Source of the DNA: Paenibacillus luteus | Lineage (GTDB): Bacteria; Bacillota; Bacilli; Paenibacillales; Paenibacillaceae | Direction of reading: 5' to 3' | Length of the DNA: 64,000 bases | Assembly: GCF_006542765.1 (NCBI RefSeq) | Contig: NZ_SKCD01000007.1 | Coordinates: forward strand, 1 to 64,000 | Part shown: piece after piece, positions 8,039 through 15,527 of the stretch | Position numbering within the stretch: the first letter of the stretch is position 1 | Layout: every line of letters begins with the position of its first letter | Notes under the pieces: model-generated | The model's input: the letters and a program-made list of their open reading frames with translations, nothing else | Told to the model about the DNA's origin: nothing | The model's database searches: none | Position numbers and translations under genes: made by a program

Positions 8039-8953
8039 TTATCCGGAGCTTCCCGCTTCGATTGCCCGCTTGCGGAATCCGGAATAATTCGATATAAAAA
8101 CACCAGCCAAAATAATCATGCCGCCGAGAAGCTGAGTGGCCTTAATAGGGTCCCCGAGCCATAAATAACCGGCAAGCAAGGCGATAAAAGGCGGCAAGTT
8201 ATTGAATAACGAAGCCGTGCCCGCACCGACGACCGCTACCCCGCGGGTCCACCACCAACCCGCGAATACATTTATGAGTCCCGCAGCGATAAGCAGCAGC
8301 CACATCCACGCCTCGCCGCTCATTTCCAGCTTGCCAAGCGCACGTTCGCTGAACGTAAGCGGAAGCATAAGCGTCATACCAACAAAGGTTGAATATAAAT
8401 TCATGGAGAAGGTCGATAGGCGCCGTGACAGCCTAGGGATAAACAGCAGGCTGACCGAGAAGCCAAGCATCGCAATGAGCAAATACAAGTCGCCAATGGA
8501 CACGCCTAGCGCGGATTGTCCTGCAAGGACGATAATCAAGACGCCGGCAAAACCAAGCAGCGCTCCTCCGATCTTTTTGCCCTGCAGCCTCACCCGGAAG
8601 AACACGGCCTCCAGCAGAAGCGTGACGAGCGGTGCCACCGCATAAATAAGCGAGCCGTTGGCAGCGGAAGAATGCTGAAGCCCAAGAAAATAAAATGGCT
8701 GCTGAATAAGTGTGAAAAAAAAGGAGGACGCGAGCAGCAGCAGCCACTCGGTCCTTGTCGGCCGCTGAAGGGGCTGCGTCCCGCTGATAGCCAGCAGCAG
8801 CACGCCCGTCACCGCAATTCGAAGAAAGGATAGAAGCACGGGGGAAAAACCTCTCAGCAAATATGCGCTAAGCACATAGCTGATCCCCCATAGAATCGTA
8901 ACGGCAAATAACCCGATATAAGCCGATTTTTGAGCTGACGCTGTCAACGGCAT
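8039..8953 (-). CDS. EamA/DMT-family inner-membrane transporter
   Basis: A 304-residue, ten-segment drug/metabolite transporter made of two EamA repeats (about 10-140 and 155-290). The first helix reads AYIGLFAVTILWGISYVLSA. Members export amino acids, purines or related metabolites, or take up small solutes. Position inside the catabolic operon, 67 bases before the hydantoinase and 28 bases after the DUF427 gene, suggests export of a product or toxic intermediate, or a secondary uptake route. No substrate can be read from the sequence. Confidence 0.85.
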   Translation of the reverse strand: MPLTASAQKSAYIGLFAVTILWGISYVLSAYLLRGFSPVLLSFLRIAVTGVLLLAISGTQPLQRPTRTEWLLLLASSFFFTLIQQPFYFLGLQHSSAANGSLIYAVAPLVTLLLEAVFFRVRLQGKKIGGALLGFAGVLIIVLAGQSALGVSIGDLYLLIAMLGFSVSLLFIPRLSRRLSTFSMNLYSTFVGMTLMLPLTFSERALGKLEMSGEAWMWLLLIAAGLINVFAGWWWTRGVAVVGAGTASLFNNLPPFIALLAGYLWLGDPIKATQLLGGMIILAGVFISNYSGFRKRAIEAGSSG

Positions 8954-8981
8954 AGCATCCCCATCCCTATCTGACTGCTCA

Positions 8982-9812
8982 TCAGGTATGCGGAGCGGTG
9001 TTTTTGTACGGAAGCCGATCCTCTTCCTGCAGCTTCCACTGCACGCCGTCTACATAGAGGGCATCCACTTCTTCATTGTAAAAGCTCAGTCTTCCAGCAA
9101 TCTCGTTCACTTCCGGCAGCGCCTCCGCATAGCTCCATACGATATTCTTGGCCGTCTTCCCATCCTCCAGAATAGCGGACCAATAGGAAGCCGTGCCTTT
9201 GTAGGGGCATTGCGTCGATGTCTCAGATGGTGCTAGCAAATCCAGCCGAATATCTTCCTTGGGCAAATAGTAGCGCGGCGTCAAGCCCGTTTCGTACAAA
9301 ATGACCGGGCGATGGCTGTCCGCAACAAGCTTGCCTCCGATATAAACCTGTACGTGGCGCGAGCTTGGAATCGCATCAATGCGGGAATAGGGGTCTCTCG
9401 CATGAACGAAGACCTGCTCCTCCTCCTCGTACCAGGCATCCGCCTGCTTCCAGACAAAGGAGATATATCCTGCGATAATGCTCCCCTCTCCTGCCGAATT
9501 TGGATACTGCCACGCGGCTCGCTCAAACACAAGGCCGCCTAACGAAATATCGCCGTATACGGCTTCGCCTTTATGCCCATGGTCCACGCGTTGCTCAGAC
9601 CAAGCGATATACTCGCTTTTCACATCATCCTGAGGGAAATAATAGACTGGCAGTTTTCCCGTTTCCGTCACGACAAGCACCTGCTTGCTATCGGCTATCG
9701 TAACTCCGCCAAACACAACGCGAATCCATTTCGGGCTTCGCTCCGCCCGGATTTGCCAGCCCTCGTGCTCTCCGTCCCTTAAAGACCACTGCGGATCAAT
9801 ATGCGCCATCAT
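8982..9812 (-). CDS. tandem DUF427 protein (first copy, inside the operon)
   Basis: A 276-residue soluble protein of two DUF427 (beta-tent) repeats. The first is about residues 20-115 and the second 135-260, each carrying the RVV/QVYIGG..VADS, PVxYYFPxxDV and W(S/Q)YP elements. The second repeat has CPYKGTASYWS; the first has only GHKGEAVYG at that place, so its cysteine is lost. The function of DUF427 is not established. A close paralogue of the same layout lies at 14330-15163. AAAGGAG precedes the ATG at 9812. The gene sits between the flavin monooxygenase (19-base gap) and the EamA transporter. A role in handling a small substrate of this pathway is only guesswork. Confidence 0.88.
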   Translation of the reverse strand: MMAHIDPQWSLRDGEHEGWQIRAERSPKWIRVVFGGVTIADSKQVLVVTETGKLPVYYFPQDDVKSEYIAWSEQRVDHGHKGEAVYGDISLGGLVFERAAWQYPNSAGEGSIIAGYISFVWKQADAWYEEEEQVFVHARDPYSRIDAIPSSRHVQVYIGGKLVADSHRPVILYETGLTPRYYLPKEDIRLDLLAPSETSTQCPYKGTASYWSAILEDGKTAKNIVWSYAEALPEVNEIAGRLSFYNEEVDALYVDGVQWKLQEEDRLPYKNTAPHT

Positions 9813-9830
9813 CCATCTCTCCTTTATCGA

Positions 9831-11189
9831 TTAAACGCGAACCGACGTATGCCGATTGGCTGGCCGCTGCAGATTCAAATGCTCGCGCAGCGTGCGTCCG
9901 GTGTATTCCGTACGGAACAATCCCCGGCGTTGAAGCTCGGGAATAACCAAATCGACAAAGTCATCCAAGCTTCCCGGCAAATACGGGAATGCAATATTGA
10001 AGCCATCCGCGGCTCCGTTGACGAACCAATCTTCCAAATGGTCGGCTATCTGCACGGGCGTGCCTGCAAACCCGCGTTTTTTCGTTATGCGTTGATACAG
10101 CTGACGCAGCGTCAACGGCTCTTGCTGAACCAGCTCCCGGATGCGCTCTAGGCCGCTTTTGCTTTGATTAAAGCCATCAAGCTCCGGAATAAATGGCAGC
10201 GGCTCATCGAGCGGGTAGCCCGATATGTCATGACCCAAATAATGGGACAGCAAATCCAAACCAAGCTTCTCCGGCGTCAGCTCCTCGATGATGGCAATGC
10301 GCTCCTGCGCCTCCGCCTCCGTTCGTCCGATAATCGGCATGATGCCCGGCAATATTTTCAGCTCATCCGGATGCCGGTTGTACTTCACCATTCTGCCTTT
10401 AATATCCTGATACAAGCGCTGGCCGTCCTCCAGCAGGCCACCGGGCGCAAACGTCGATCCCGGTGCAAAAACGACCTCTGCCTTGGCAGCCGCCAGCTCC
10501 TTGCCGGCCTCGGATGCACCCGCTTGAATAAGCACCGGATGCCCTTGAGGCGGCCTAGAAACGTTGAGCGGGCCCCGTACGTTAAAATCCTTGCCTTTAT
10601 GATCCAAGTTGTGAAGTTTGTCTTTGTCGGCGAAATATCCGCTCTCTTTATTAAAAAGCAGCGCGTCATCCTCCCAGCTGTCCCATAGTCCCTGCGTGGC
10701 TTCGACGAACTCGCCTGCCCGCTCGTATCGGAGTGCATGCTGGAGGTGCTTTTCTTTGCCAAAATTGCGCGCTTCCTCATCGGTCTGCGAAGTGACGATA
10801 TTCCAAGCGGATCTCCCGCCGCTGAAATGATCCAGCGTACCTAACTTGCGAGCGATATGGTACGGCTCGTTGTAGGTTGTGGAGATCGTTGCAGCCAGTC
10901 CGATATGCTCCGTCACAACGGAGAGTGCCGAGAGCAGCGTAAATGGCTCTGGCCTAATGCTGTTGGAGTGGCTGATGCCGGATTCGAATCGATCCCACAC
11001 ATACAGCTCATCTGCGTAAAAAAACATATCGAACTTCCCGCGCTCGGCGGTTTGGACAATTCGCTTGTAATAATTGAAATCAAGCAGCCCCTCCGCTTCC
11101 GCTTCCGGGTGTCTCCAGCTTGAGATGTGCTCCCCAGCGGGGAAATACATCATGGCGCCAAGCGCCATTTGTTTTTTCGGTGTACTCAT
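9831..11189 (-). CDS. LLM-class flavin-dependent monooxygenase (NtaA/SnaA/DszA-SoxA family)
   Basis: A 452-residue TIM-barrel monooxygenase. Family marks include the N-terminal SSWRHPEAEAEG, RGKFDMFFYADE (about 52-63), EPFTLLSALSVVTEHIGL, TTYNEPYHIARKLGTLDHFSGGRSAWNIVTS (seen as separate motifs) and RPPQGHPVLIQAGAS. Relatives use FMNH2 from a partner reductase to oxidise nitrilotriacetate, pristinamycin precursors, dibenzothiophene or other N- and S-containing compounds. No partner reductase gene is seen nearby. In this operon it could oxidise a methylthio or methylamine intermediate, but the sequence does not say which. A GAGG element lies 4 bases before the ATG, with AAGGAG further up. Confidence 0.88.
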   Translation of the reverse strand: MSTPKKQMALGAMMYFPAGEHISSWRHPEAEAEGLLDFNYYKRIVQTAERGKFDMFFYADELYVWDRFESGISHSNSIRPEPFTLLSALSVVTEHIGLAATISTTYNEPYHIARKLGTLDHFSGGRSAWNIVTSQTDEEARNFGKEKHLQHALRYERAGEFVEATQGLWDSWEDDALLFNKESGYFADKDKLHNLDHKGKDFNVRGPLNVSRPPQGHPVLIQAGASEAGKELAAAKAEVVFAPGSTFAPGGLLEDGQRLYQDIKGRMVKYNRHPDELKILPGIMPIIGRTEAEAQERIAIIEELTPEKLGLDLLSHYLGHDISGYPLDEPLPFIPELDGFNQSKSGLERIRELVQQEPLTLRQLYQRITKKRGFAGTPVQIADHLEDWFVNGAADGFNIAFPYLPGSLDDFVDLVIPELQRRGLFRTEYTGRTLREHLNLQRPANRHTSVRV

Positions 11190-11214
11190 TTTGCCTCACG
11201 ACTCCTTCATTCGA

Positions 11215-12156
11215 TTATTTCGTAATCAATCCATTTGCCGTCAGCCATTCCTTCGCCACATCAAGCGCCGGGCGCTGCTTCAATTCCACTTCGCTGTTCA
11301 AGCTTTGCATCTGAGCATCGGTGATTTTGCCTGCAAGCTTATTCAGCACTTTTTCCAGCTCCGGATGCTTCTTCAATACCTCGTCGCGTACGATCGGCAC
11401 AGCATAATAAGGCAAGAATACATGTTTGTCATCTTCAAGCACGACAATCGGCTTCACGGTGATTTGGCTGTCCGTCGTATAAAGAATCATAGAATCGATG
11501 AGTTTTTGGTCGATCGCCTGATACGCAAGCCCAGGGTTCTGAATCGTTTTGATTTCCTTAAACTTTGGATTGTATTTTTCAAGGATTGGTGGCCAAGCGT
11601 CGGGACGATTAATAAACTCCTCGCTTGCGCCGAAGATAAGCTCCCCTGATTTTTCCGCGAGCTGGCTAGTCGTCTTAATGCCGTATTTCTCCGCTTGGTC
11701 CTTATGCAGACCGAAAGCATAGGTATTGTTGAAGCCAATCGGGTCCAGCACCGTTAGCTGATTTTGCTCCTTTAGATCCTTTTTTACCTTGTCATAGGCT
11801 TTTTGCGGGTCGAATTCCGGCTCCGCTTTAAGAATATTGATGAGTGCCGTACCGGTATACTCCGCATAAACATCCACTTTATTTTCCTTTAATGCATTCC
11901 AAAGCAAAGAGTTATCGAGCGTCTCTACATTGGCTTTTAGCTTCGTATCATTTTCAATGAGCAGCTTGAACGCATTCGCCAAAATATCCGATTCAGCGAA
12001 GCCTTTCGTTGCGATATTAATGGTATCCGATTTGCCTGAACCCGAGGTGGAGCACCCGCTCATGACGGCTATTAATAAAGCTGCCGCCCCCAAAGCAATC
12101 GTTTTTCGAACCGAACGTTTCCCCCTGCTGCTTGCTGTAAAATTCCACTTTTTCAT
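11215..12156 (-). CDS. OpuC/EgtU-type quaternary-amine ABC substrate-binding lipoprotein
   Basis: A 313-residue lipoprotein: a basic N-terminus and hydrophobic stretch lead to the lipobox VMSGCS (Cys at about 35), followed by an OpuAC-type domain (INIATKGFAESDILANAFKLL, VDVYAEYTGTAL, NNTYAFGLHKD, YYAVPIVRDEVL). The family binds glycine betaine, choline, carnitine, proline betaine or, in the EgtU branch, ergothioneine. The bound ligand would be handed to the permease encoded immediately upstream (28-base gap). Its position at the head of a pathway for a putative histidine betaine makes such a betaine the favoured ligand. Binding-pocket residues were not assigned, so an osmoprotectant role remains possible. 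Confidence 0.9.
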   Translation of the reverse strand: MKKWNFTASSRGKRSVRKTIALGAAALLIAVMSGCSTSGSGKSDTINIATKGFAESDILANAFKLLIENDTKLKANVETLDNSLLWNALKENKVDVYAEYTGTALINILKAEPEFDPQKAYDKVKKDLKEQNQLTVLDPIGFNNTYAFGLHKDQAEKYGIKTTSQLAEKSGELIFGASEEFINRPDAWPPILEKYNPKFKEIKTIQNPGLAYQAIDQKLIDSMILYTTDSQITVKPIVVLEDDKHVFLPYYAVPIVRDEVLKKHPELEKVLNKLAGKITDAQMQSLNSEVELKQRPALDVAKEWLTANGLITK

Positions 12157-12183
12157 TTCCCTTTTCCCCTCTCCTGTACTCTC

Positions 12184-12834
12184 TTATATTTTGGATTGCT
12201 CCCGCAGCCCTTTAGGCGTCATGCGCCGGTTAAGCAGCAGCAGAAGCAGATTAACGACAATGACTAGCAATGAAACCGGAATCGCGCCCATCAAAATAAC
12301 ATTGGTATTGATCATCGAAATTCCCCGCGTAATGATATCCCCAAGCCCGCCTGCGGCAATATAAGTCGCAATCGTCGCCAAGCTGATCGTTTGCACGGCT
12401 ACTACCCGAACGCCAGCCATGATGAAGCTGCGCGCAATCGGAAGCTGGACCATTCGGAGTATTTGCCAGCGCGTCATTCCCATGCCCGTACCGGCTTCGA
12501 TTAAGGCAGGATTCACGCCGGATACGCCAACGTACGTATTTTGCAAAATCGGAAGCAGTGCGTAGAGCGTCAGCGCGATGATCGCCGGCTTGGTGCCAAT
12601 TCCGACCAGCGGAATCATGAACCCGAACAAGGCGAGACTCGGAATGGTCTGAATAACCGAGACGACCGTAATAATCCCGTTTGCCAGCCGCTTATGCGTC
12701 GTGAGGTAAATGCCGATCGGAATCGCAATCAGGCACGCGATAATGACCGAGACTAGGGATAGCTCCACATGCTCCAACGTTTTCTGCAAAATATGCTCCC
12801 AATCCGCCTTCACCGTGTTCCAAAATTGATTCAT
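12184..12834 (-). CDS. OpuCB/EgtU-type ABC permease
   Basis: A 216-residue BinPDT-type permease with about five to six membrane segments. The EAA-like cytoplasmic loop reads ALIEAGTGMGMTRWQILRMVQLP (about 132-155, given in parts), the docking site for the ATPase. Length and sequence match single-domain OpuCB/ProW-type permeases. The start overlaps the ATPase stop by four bases (ATGA). With only one permease gene the channel would be a homodimer. Confidence 0.92.
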   Translation of the reverse strand: MNQFWNTVKADWEHILQKTLEHVELSLVSVIIACLIAIPIGIYLTTHKRLANGIITVVSVIQTIPSLALFGFMIPLVGIGTKPAIIALTLYALLPILQNTYVGVSGVNPALIEAGTGMGMTRWQILRMVQLPIARSFIMAGVRVVAVQTISLATIATYIAAGGLGDIITRGISMINTNVILMGAIPVSLLVIVVNLLLLLLNRRMTPKGLREQSKI

Positions 12835-13973
12835 GCCAGCACCTCCTCCCTGTTAAACTGTTTACCAATTGCCTCAATTAAGCTGGACTGCGTAACCGCC
12901 CCCAGCAGCTGATGAGACGCGTCCACTACCGGCACGATGCGGTTTTTCTTCAGCAGCTCGAAGAGCTGCGAGACCGGCGCATCGCCTCTCACGTAAGGAG
13001 CATCGGTCTTCATCACTTCATTGATCGGCCTCTCGCTGCTCCTAGCCTGCTCTCCTTGCAGCTGTTCCCGCCCGATGATGCCTAAATATTTGTTTTGCTC
13101 ACAGGTTACAGCCAGCGCATCCAGCTCATGCTGCTCCACATATTGCAGCGCATCGGCTACTTTGAAGTGGGAGTAGATCGATAAATGATGAGCCAGCATG
13201 TTGGCTACCGTGTGCTGCGGAACCAGCGGCTTAAAGCGCTCCTGTCCGATGAATTCCCGGACGAAATCGTTGGCGGGCTCATCAAGCAGCTCTTCCGGCG
13301 TGCCGGATTGAACGACTTTGCCATCCTTCAGCAGCACGATCAGATCGGCAATTTTCAGCGCTTCATCAATATCATGCGTGACGAAGACGATCGTTTTTTT
13401 CACATGCTCATTAAGCTTGATGAGCTCCTTCTGAAGCTGAATGCGGCTGATGGGGTCCAGCGCGCTGAATGGCTCATCCATAAGCACGATTGATGGATTC
13501 GCGGCCAGCGCCCTAGCTACGCCGATTCGCTGCTGCTGCCCCCCGCTTAACTCGTGGGGATACCGTTTTCGATAGGCTTCGGGCTCCAGCCCAACAAGCG
13601 ACAGCAGCTCCTCGGTACGCTCCTTCAGTTGCTGCTTCGGCTCCCCTTTCAGCCGCGGGACGACCGATATGTTCTCCTCAATGGTCATATGCGGGAATAA
13701 TCCGATTTGCTGAATGACATATCCGATATTCCGCCTGAGTTCCACGGGATTCAGCTCACCAATGTTGCTGCCTTCGAGAAGGATTTGACCAGCCTCAGGC
13801 TCGATTAGGCGATTGATCATTTTCAGAATGGTCGTTTTTCCGCAGCCGGAAGGACCTATAATCGTTACAATCCGTTCCTTGGGCACAGTCAGATTAAAGT
13901 TTTCCAGCACGAATCCCGCGCCATAATTTTTACTTACCTGCTTGAATTCAACGGCGGCCTCGCTCATCCCCAT
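12831..13973 (-). CDS. OpuCA-type ABC transporter ATPase with CBS domains
   Basis: A 380-residue ATPase that powers the importer. Walker A GPSGCGKTT (about 38-46), Q-loop, signature LSGGQQQR (about 141-148), Walker B IVLMDEPFSALD and the switch histidine in VTHDIDEA are all intact. The C-terminal part (about 250-375) contains two CBS motifs, in OpuCA/OpuA proteins a sensor of ionic strength or nucleotides. It is the first gene of the 12-gene operon. ATG codons at 13973 and 13967 are both possible after AGAAGGGA. A 212-base leader with a strong terminator precedes it. Confidence 0.92.
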   Translation of the reverse strand: MGMSEAAVEFKQVSKNYGAGFVLENFNLTVPKERIVTIIGPSGCGKTTILKMINRLIEPEAGQILLEGSNIGELNPVELRRNIGYVIQQIGLFPHMTIEENISVVPRLKGEPKQQLKERTEELLSLVGLEPEAYRKRYPHELSGGQQQRIGVARALAANPSIVLMDEPFSALDPISRIQLQKELIKLNEHVKKTIVFVTHDIDEALKIADLIVLLKDGKVVQSGTPEELLDEPANDFVREFIGQERFKPLVPQHTVANMLAHHLSIYSHFKVADALQYVEQHELDALAVTCEQNKYLGIIGREQLQGEQARSSERPINEVMKTDAPYVRGDAPVSQLFELLKKNRIVPVVDASHQLLGAVTQSSLIEAIGKQFNREEVLA

Positions 13974-14093
13974 CCATCCCTTCTATAAACATGCGTTAAC
14001 GGCTGGCGCCGTTCCAAAAGACTGTAAAAGCGTTTCTTAATAATCGACAAAGGCTTTTGGGGAGCCAAAGCTGCCCAAGTCCCTATAGATACA

Positions 14094-14131
14094 GAAAAGG
14101 CCCCACTTTCCCTTATGGGAAAATGAGACCT
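14094..14131 (-). terminator. intrinsic terminator inside the leader of the transport/catabolic operon
   Basis: Read on the minus strand, a 15-pair stem (arms 14117-14131 and 14097-14112, with a few G-U pairs) closes on an ATAA loop and is followed by TTTTCT. It lies about 55 bases after the predicted start of transcription and about 120 bases before the first codon at 13973. It therefore interrupts the operon's own leader and is a candidate attenuator. The 5' arm includes a perfect AGGAGG that would be buried when the stem forms. A weak alternative pairing (ACCT with AGGT) just upstream could act as antiterminator. Confidence 0.6.
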
Positions 14132-14154
14132 CCTATCGCAAGGTTGACCTCAAA

Positions 14155-14181
14155 TTATTATTAACATGTGATAATAACTAA
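14155..14181. promoter_or_regulatory. AT-rich imperfect palindrome, candidate operator
   Basis: An imperfect inverted repeat centred on ACATGT (14164-14169) with TTATTA-type arms on both sides. It falls just downstream of the predicted start of the transport operon, where a repressor would block transcription. The core ATGTGATAAT recurs upstream of the second DUF427 gene near 15207. The binding protein is unknown; the operon's IclR is one candidate. Confidence 0.4.
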
Positions 14182-14191
14182 CTGTATTACA

Positions 14192-14220
14192 ATAATATTA
14201 TGTAAGTAGTTGAATGTCAA
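14192..14220 (-). promoter_or_regulatory. sigma-A promoter of the 12-gene operon
   Basis: On the minus strand TTGACA (14215-14220) and TATTAT (14192-14197) are separated by exactly 17 bases. No promoter of similar quality was seen in the small gaps inside the operon. It lies downstream of the terminator of the 14330-15163 gene, so the two units are separately transcribed. Confidence 0.75.
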
Positions 14221-14268
14221 CGATTATTTACACTAAACCTATCGGAATTAACAACTTAAACGAGGGAA

Positions 14269-14295
14269 TAAAAAAAGACCTCCTGTCAACAGGTC
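14269..14295 (-). terminator. intrinsic terminator after the second DUF427 gene
   Basis: On the minus strand a short hairpin (GACCT...AGGTC, 14277-14295) is followed by seven T residues. It lies 35 bases after the DUF427 stop at 14330 and makes that gene monocistronic. Confidence 0.65.
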
Positions 14296-14329
14296 AGTCA
14301 CGTCGGTATTATGCCGTTCGTGTATTCAA

Positions 14330-15163
14330 TTACTTAATTTCGCTGGCGTTAAAGAAATCAAGCGCAGACCGGTACCAGCTCGGCTCCGCTTCCTTCACAC
14401 CGTCCACAAAAATCGCATCCACTCGCTCATTGTAGAACGAATGCAGCTTTGCGATTTTCGGTATTTCCGGGATCGGGTCCGGGTAGCTCCAAAGCACATT
14501 TTCGTACGTTTTACCGTTTATATCTGCAGTCAGATAGGCTGCCGTTCCTTTATATGGGCAGCTGGTTTGTAGGTTCGATTCTGAGAAGTATTCCTGGCGA
14601 ATATCCTCGATAGGCAAATAATAGCGAACGGGTACGCCCGTTTCAAACACGATCACCGGCCGCTTGCTGTCTGCTACCGTCACCCCATTCAGCACAACCT
14701 GGATATGGCGAGAGCTAGCAATGGCATCAACACGCTTGTACGGATCACGGGGATGAACAAATATTTCTTCTTCCTCCTCCAGCCACTTATCGACCTTGTT
14801 CCAGTAGAAAGCCACATGCCCGCGAAGCGCCTCGCTCTGCGGGATCGGGTTCTCGTAGCCCCACACGGCATTTTCAATTAAGCGTTCGCCTACCTGGATA
14901 CTCCAGTAGGAGGCGTCTCCCTTCAAAGGGCAGTGGGTTTGATGCGCGGACGGTACAAGCAGATCCTTGCGGACGTCCTCCACCGGAAAATAATAGACGG
15001 GCAAATGCCCCCGCTCATGAAGAGTAATGACGGACTTGCTGTCCGCGATAGTCACGCCATCCACCTGAACGCGCACCCAACGTGGGTTAAGCTCGGCTTT
15101 CAAATTCTTTTTCGACGTATCCGCTACCTGGCAAGTTTCCTGCTCCGTTTGATGAAGACTCAT
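14330..15163 (-). CDS. tandem DUF427 protein (second copy)
   Basis: A 277-residue paralogue of the 8982-9812 product with the same two-repeat layout. Here both repeats keep the cysteine motif (CPLKGDASYWS in the first, CPYKGTAAYLT in the second), together with EDVRKDLL/EDIRQEYF, EEEEIFVHPRDPYKR and VLWSYPDP. DUF427 has no settled function. GAGGAGGAA ends 6 bases before the ATG. It has its own terminator and so its own promoter. Proximity to the betaine operon and the shared upstream motif suggest joint control with it. Confidence 0.88.
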   Translation of the reverse strand: MSLHQTEQETCQVADTSKKNLKAELNPRWVRVQVDGVTIADSKSVITLHERGHLPVYYFPVEDVRKDLLVPSAHQTHCPLKGDASYWSIQVGERLIENAVWGYENPIPQSEALRGHVAFYWNKVDKWLEEEEEIFVHPRDPYKRVDAIASSRHIQVVLNGVTVADSKRPVIVFETGVPVRYYLPIEDIRQEYFSESNLQTSCPYKGTAAYLTADINGKTYENVLWSYPDPIPEIPKIAKLHSFYNERVDAIFVDGVKEAEPSWYRSALDFFNASEIK

Positions 15164-15193
15164 GTTTATTCCTCCTCTTTTTTATCAATAATA

Positions 15194-15210
15194 GATAATT
15201 GATTATCACA
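15194..15210. promoter_or_regulatory. inverted repeat upstream of the second DUF427 gene
   Basis: GATAAT, two bases, ATTATC form a perfect 6-2-6 inverted repeat about 30 bases upstream of the ATG. The minus-strand sequence extends to ATGTGATAAT, identical over ten bases to the core of the palindrome at 14155-14181. This suggests one regulator acting on both units. The remainder of the gap (15211-15385) shows nothing recognisable. Confidence 0.4.
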
Positions 15211-15385
15211 TTTATATATTAGCACCGACTTTTATGTCGCACAATAGATATTCATATAAAACCAATAGGGATTTAAGTATATGGAATTATGAGAAATATG
15301 ATTGCAGTTTATCTCATGTCCCTTATCGCAATGGATATCCTACAATATAAACCTGATAATAGAGGCTTCACAGTTCGCAAACAGC

Positions 15386-15424
15386 AAACGACCGGCCTCC
15401 TTTAACGGAAACCGGTCTTCGGTT
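15386..15424 (-). terminator. hairpin after the sugar ABC operon
   Basis: GACCGG (15390-15395) and CCGGTC (15412-15417) form a GC-rich stem about 100 bases downstream of the last permease gene. The T-run on the minus strand is short, so termination strength is uncertain. Confidence 0.5.
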
Positions 15425-15527
15425 TATTGCACTGCAAGCTAATCCCGAAAGCCACAATTGGAATGAATAGTCTGAACGATTCTCCCCGTCAGGAACTTCG
15501 GCAGCATAAGCTGCTTCAATCCCTCGT

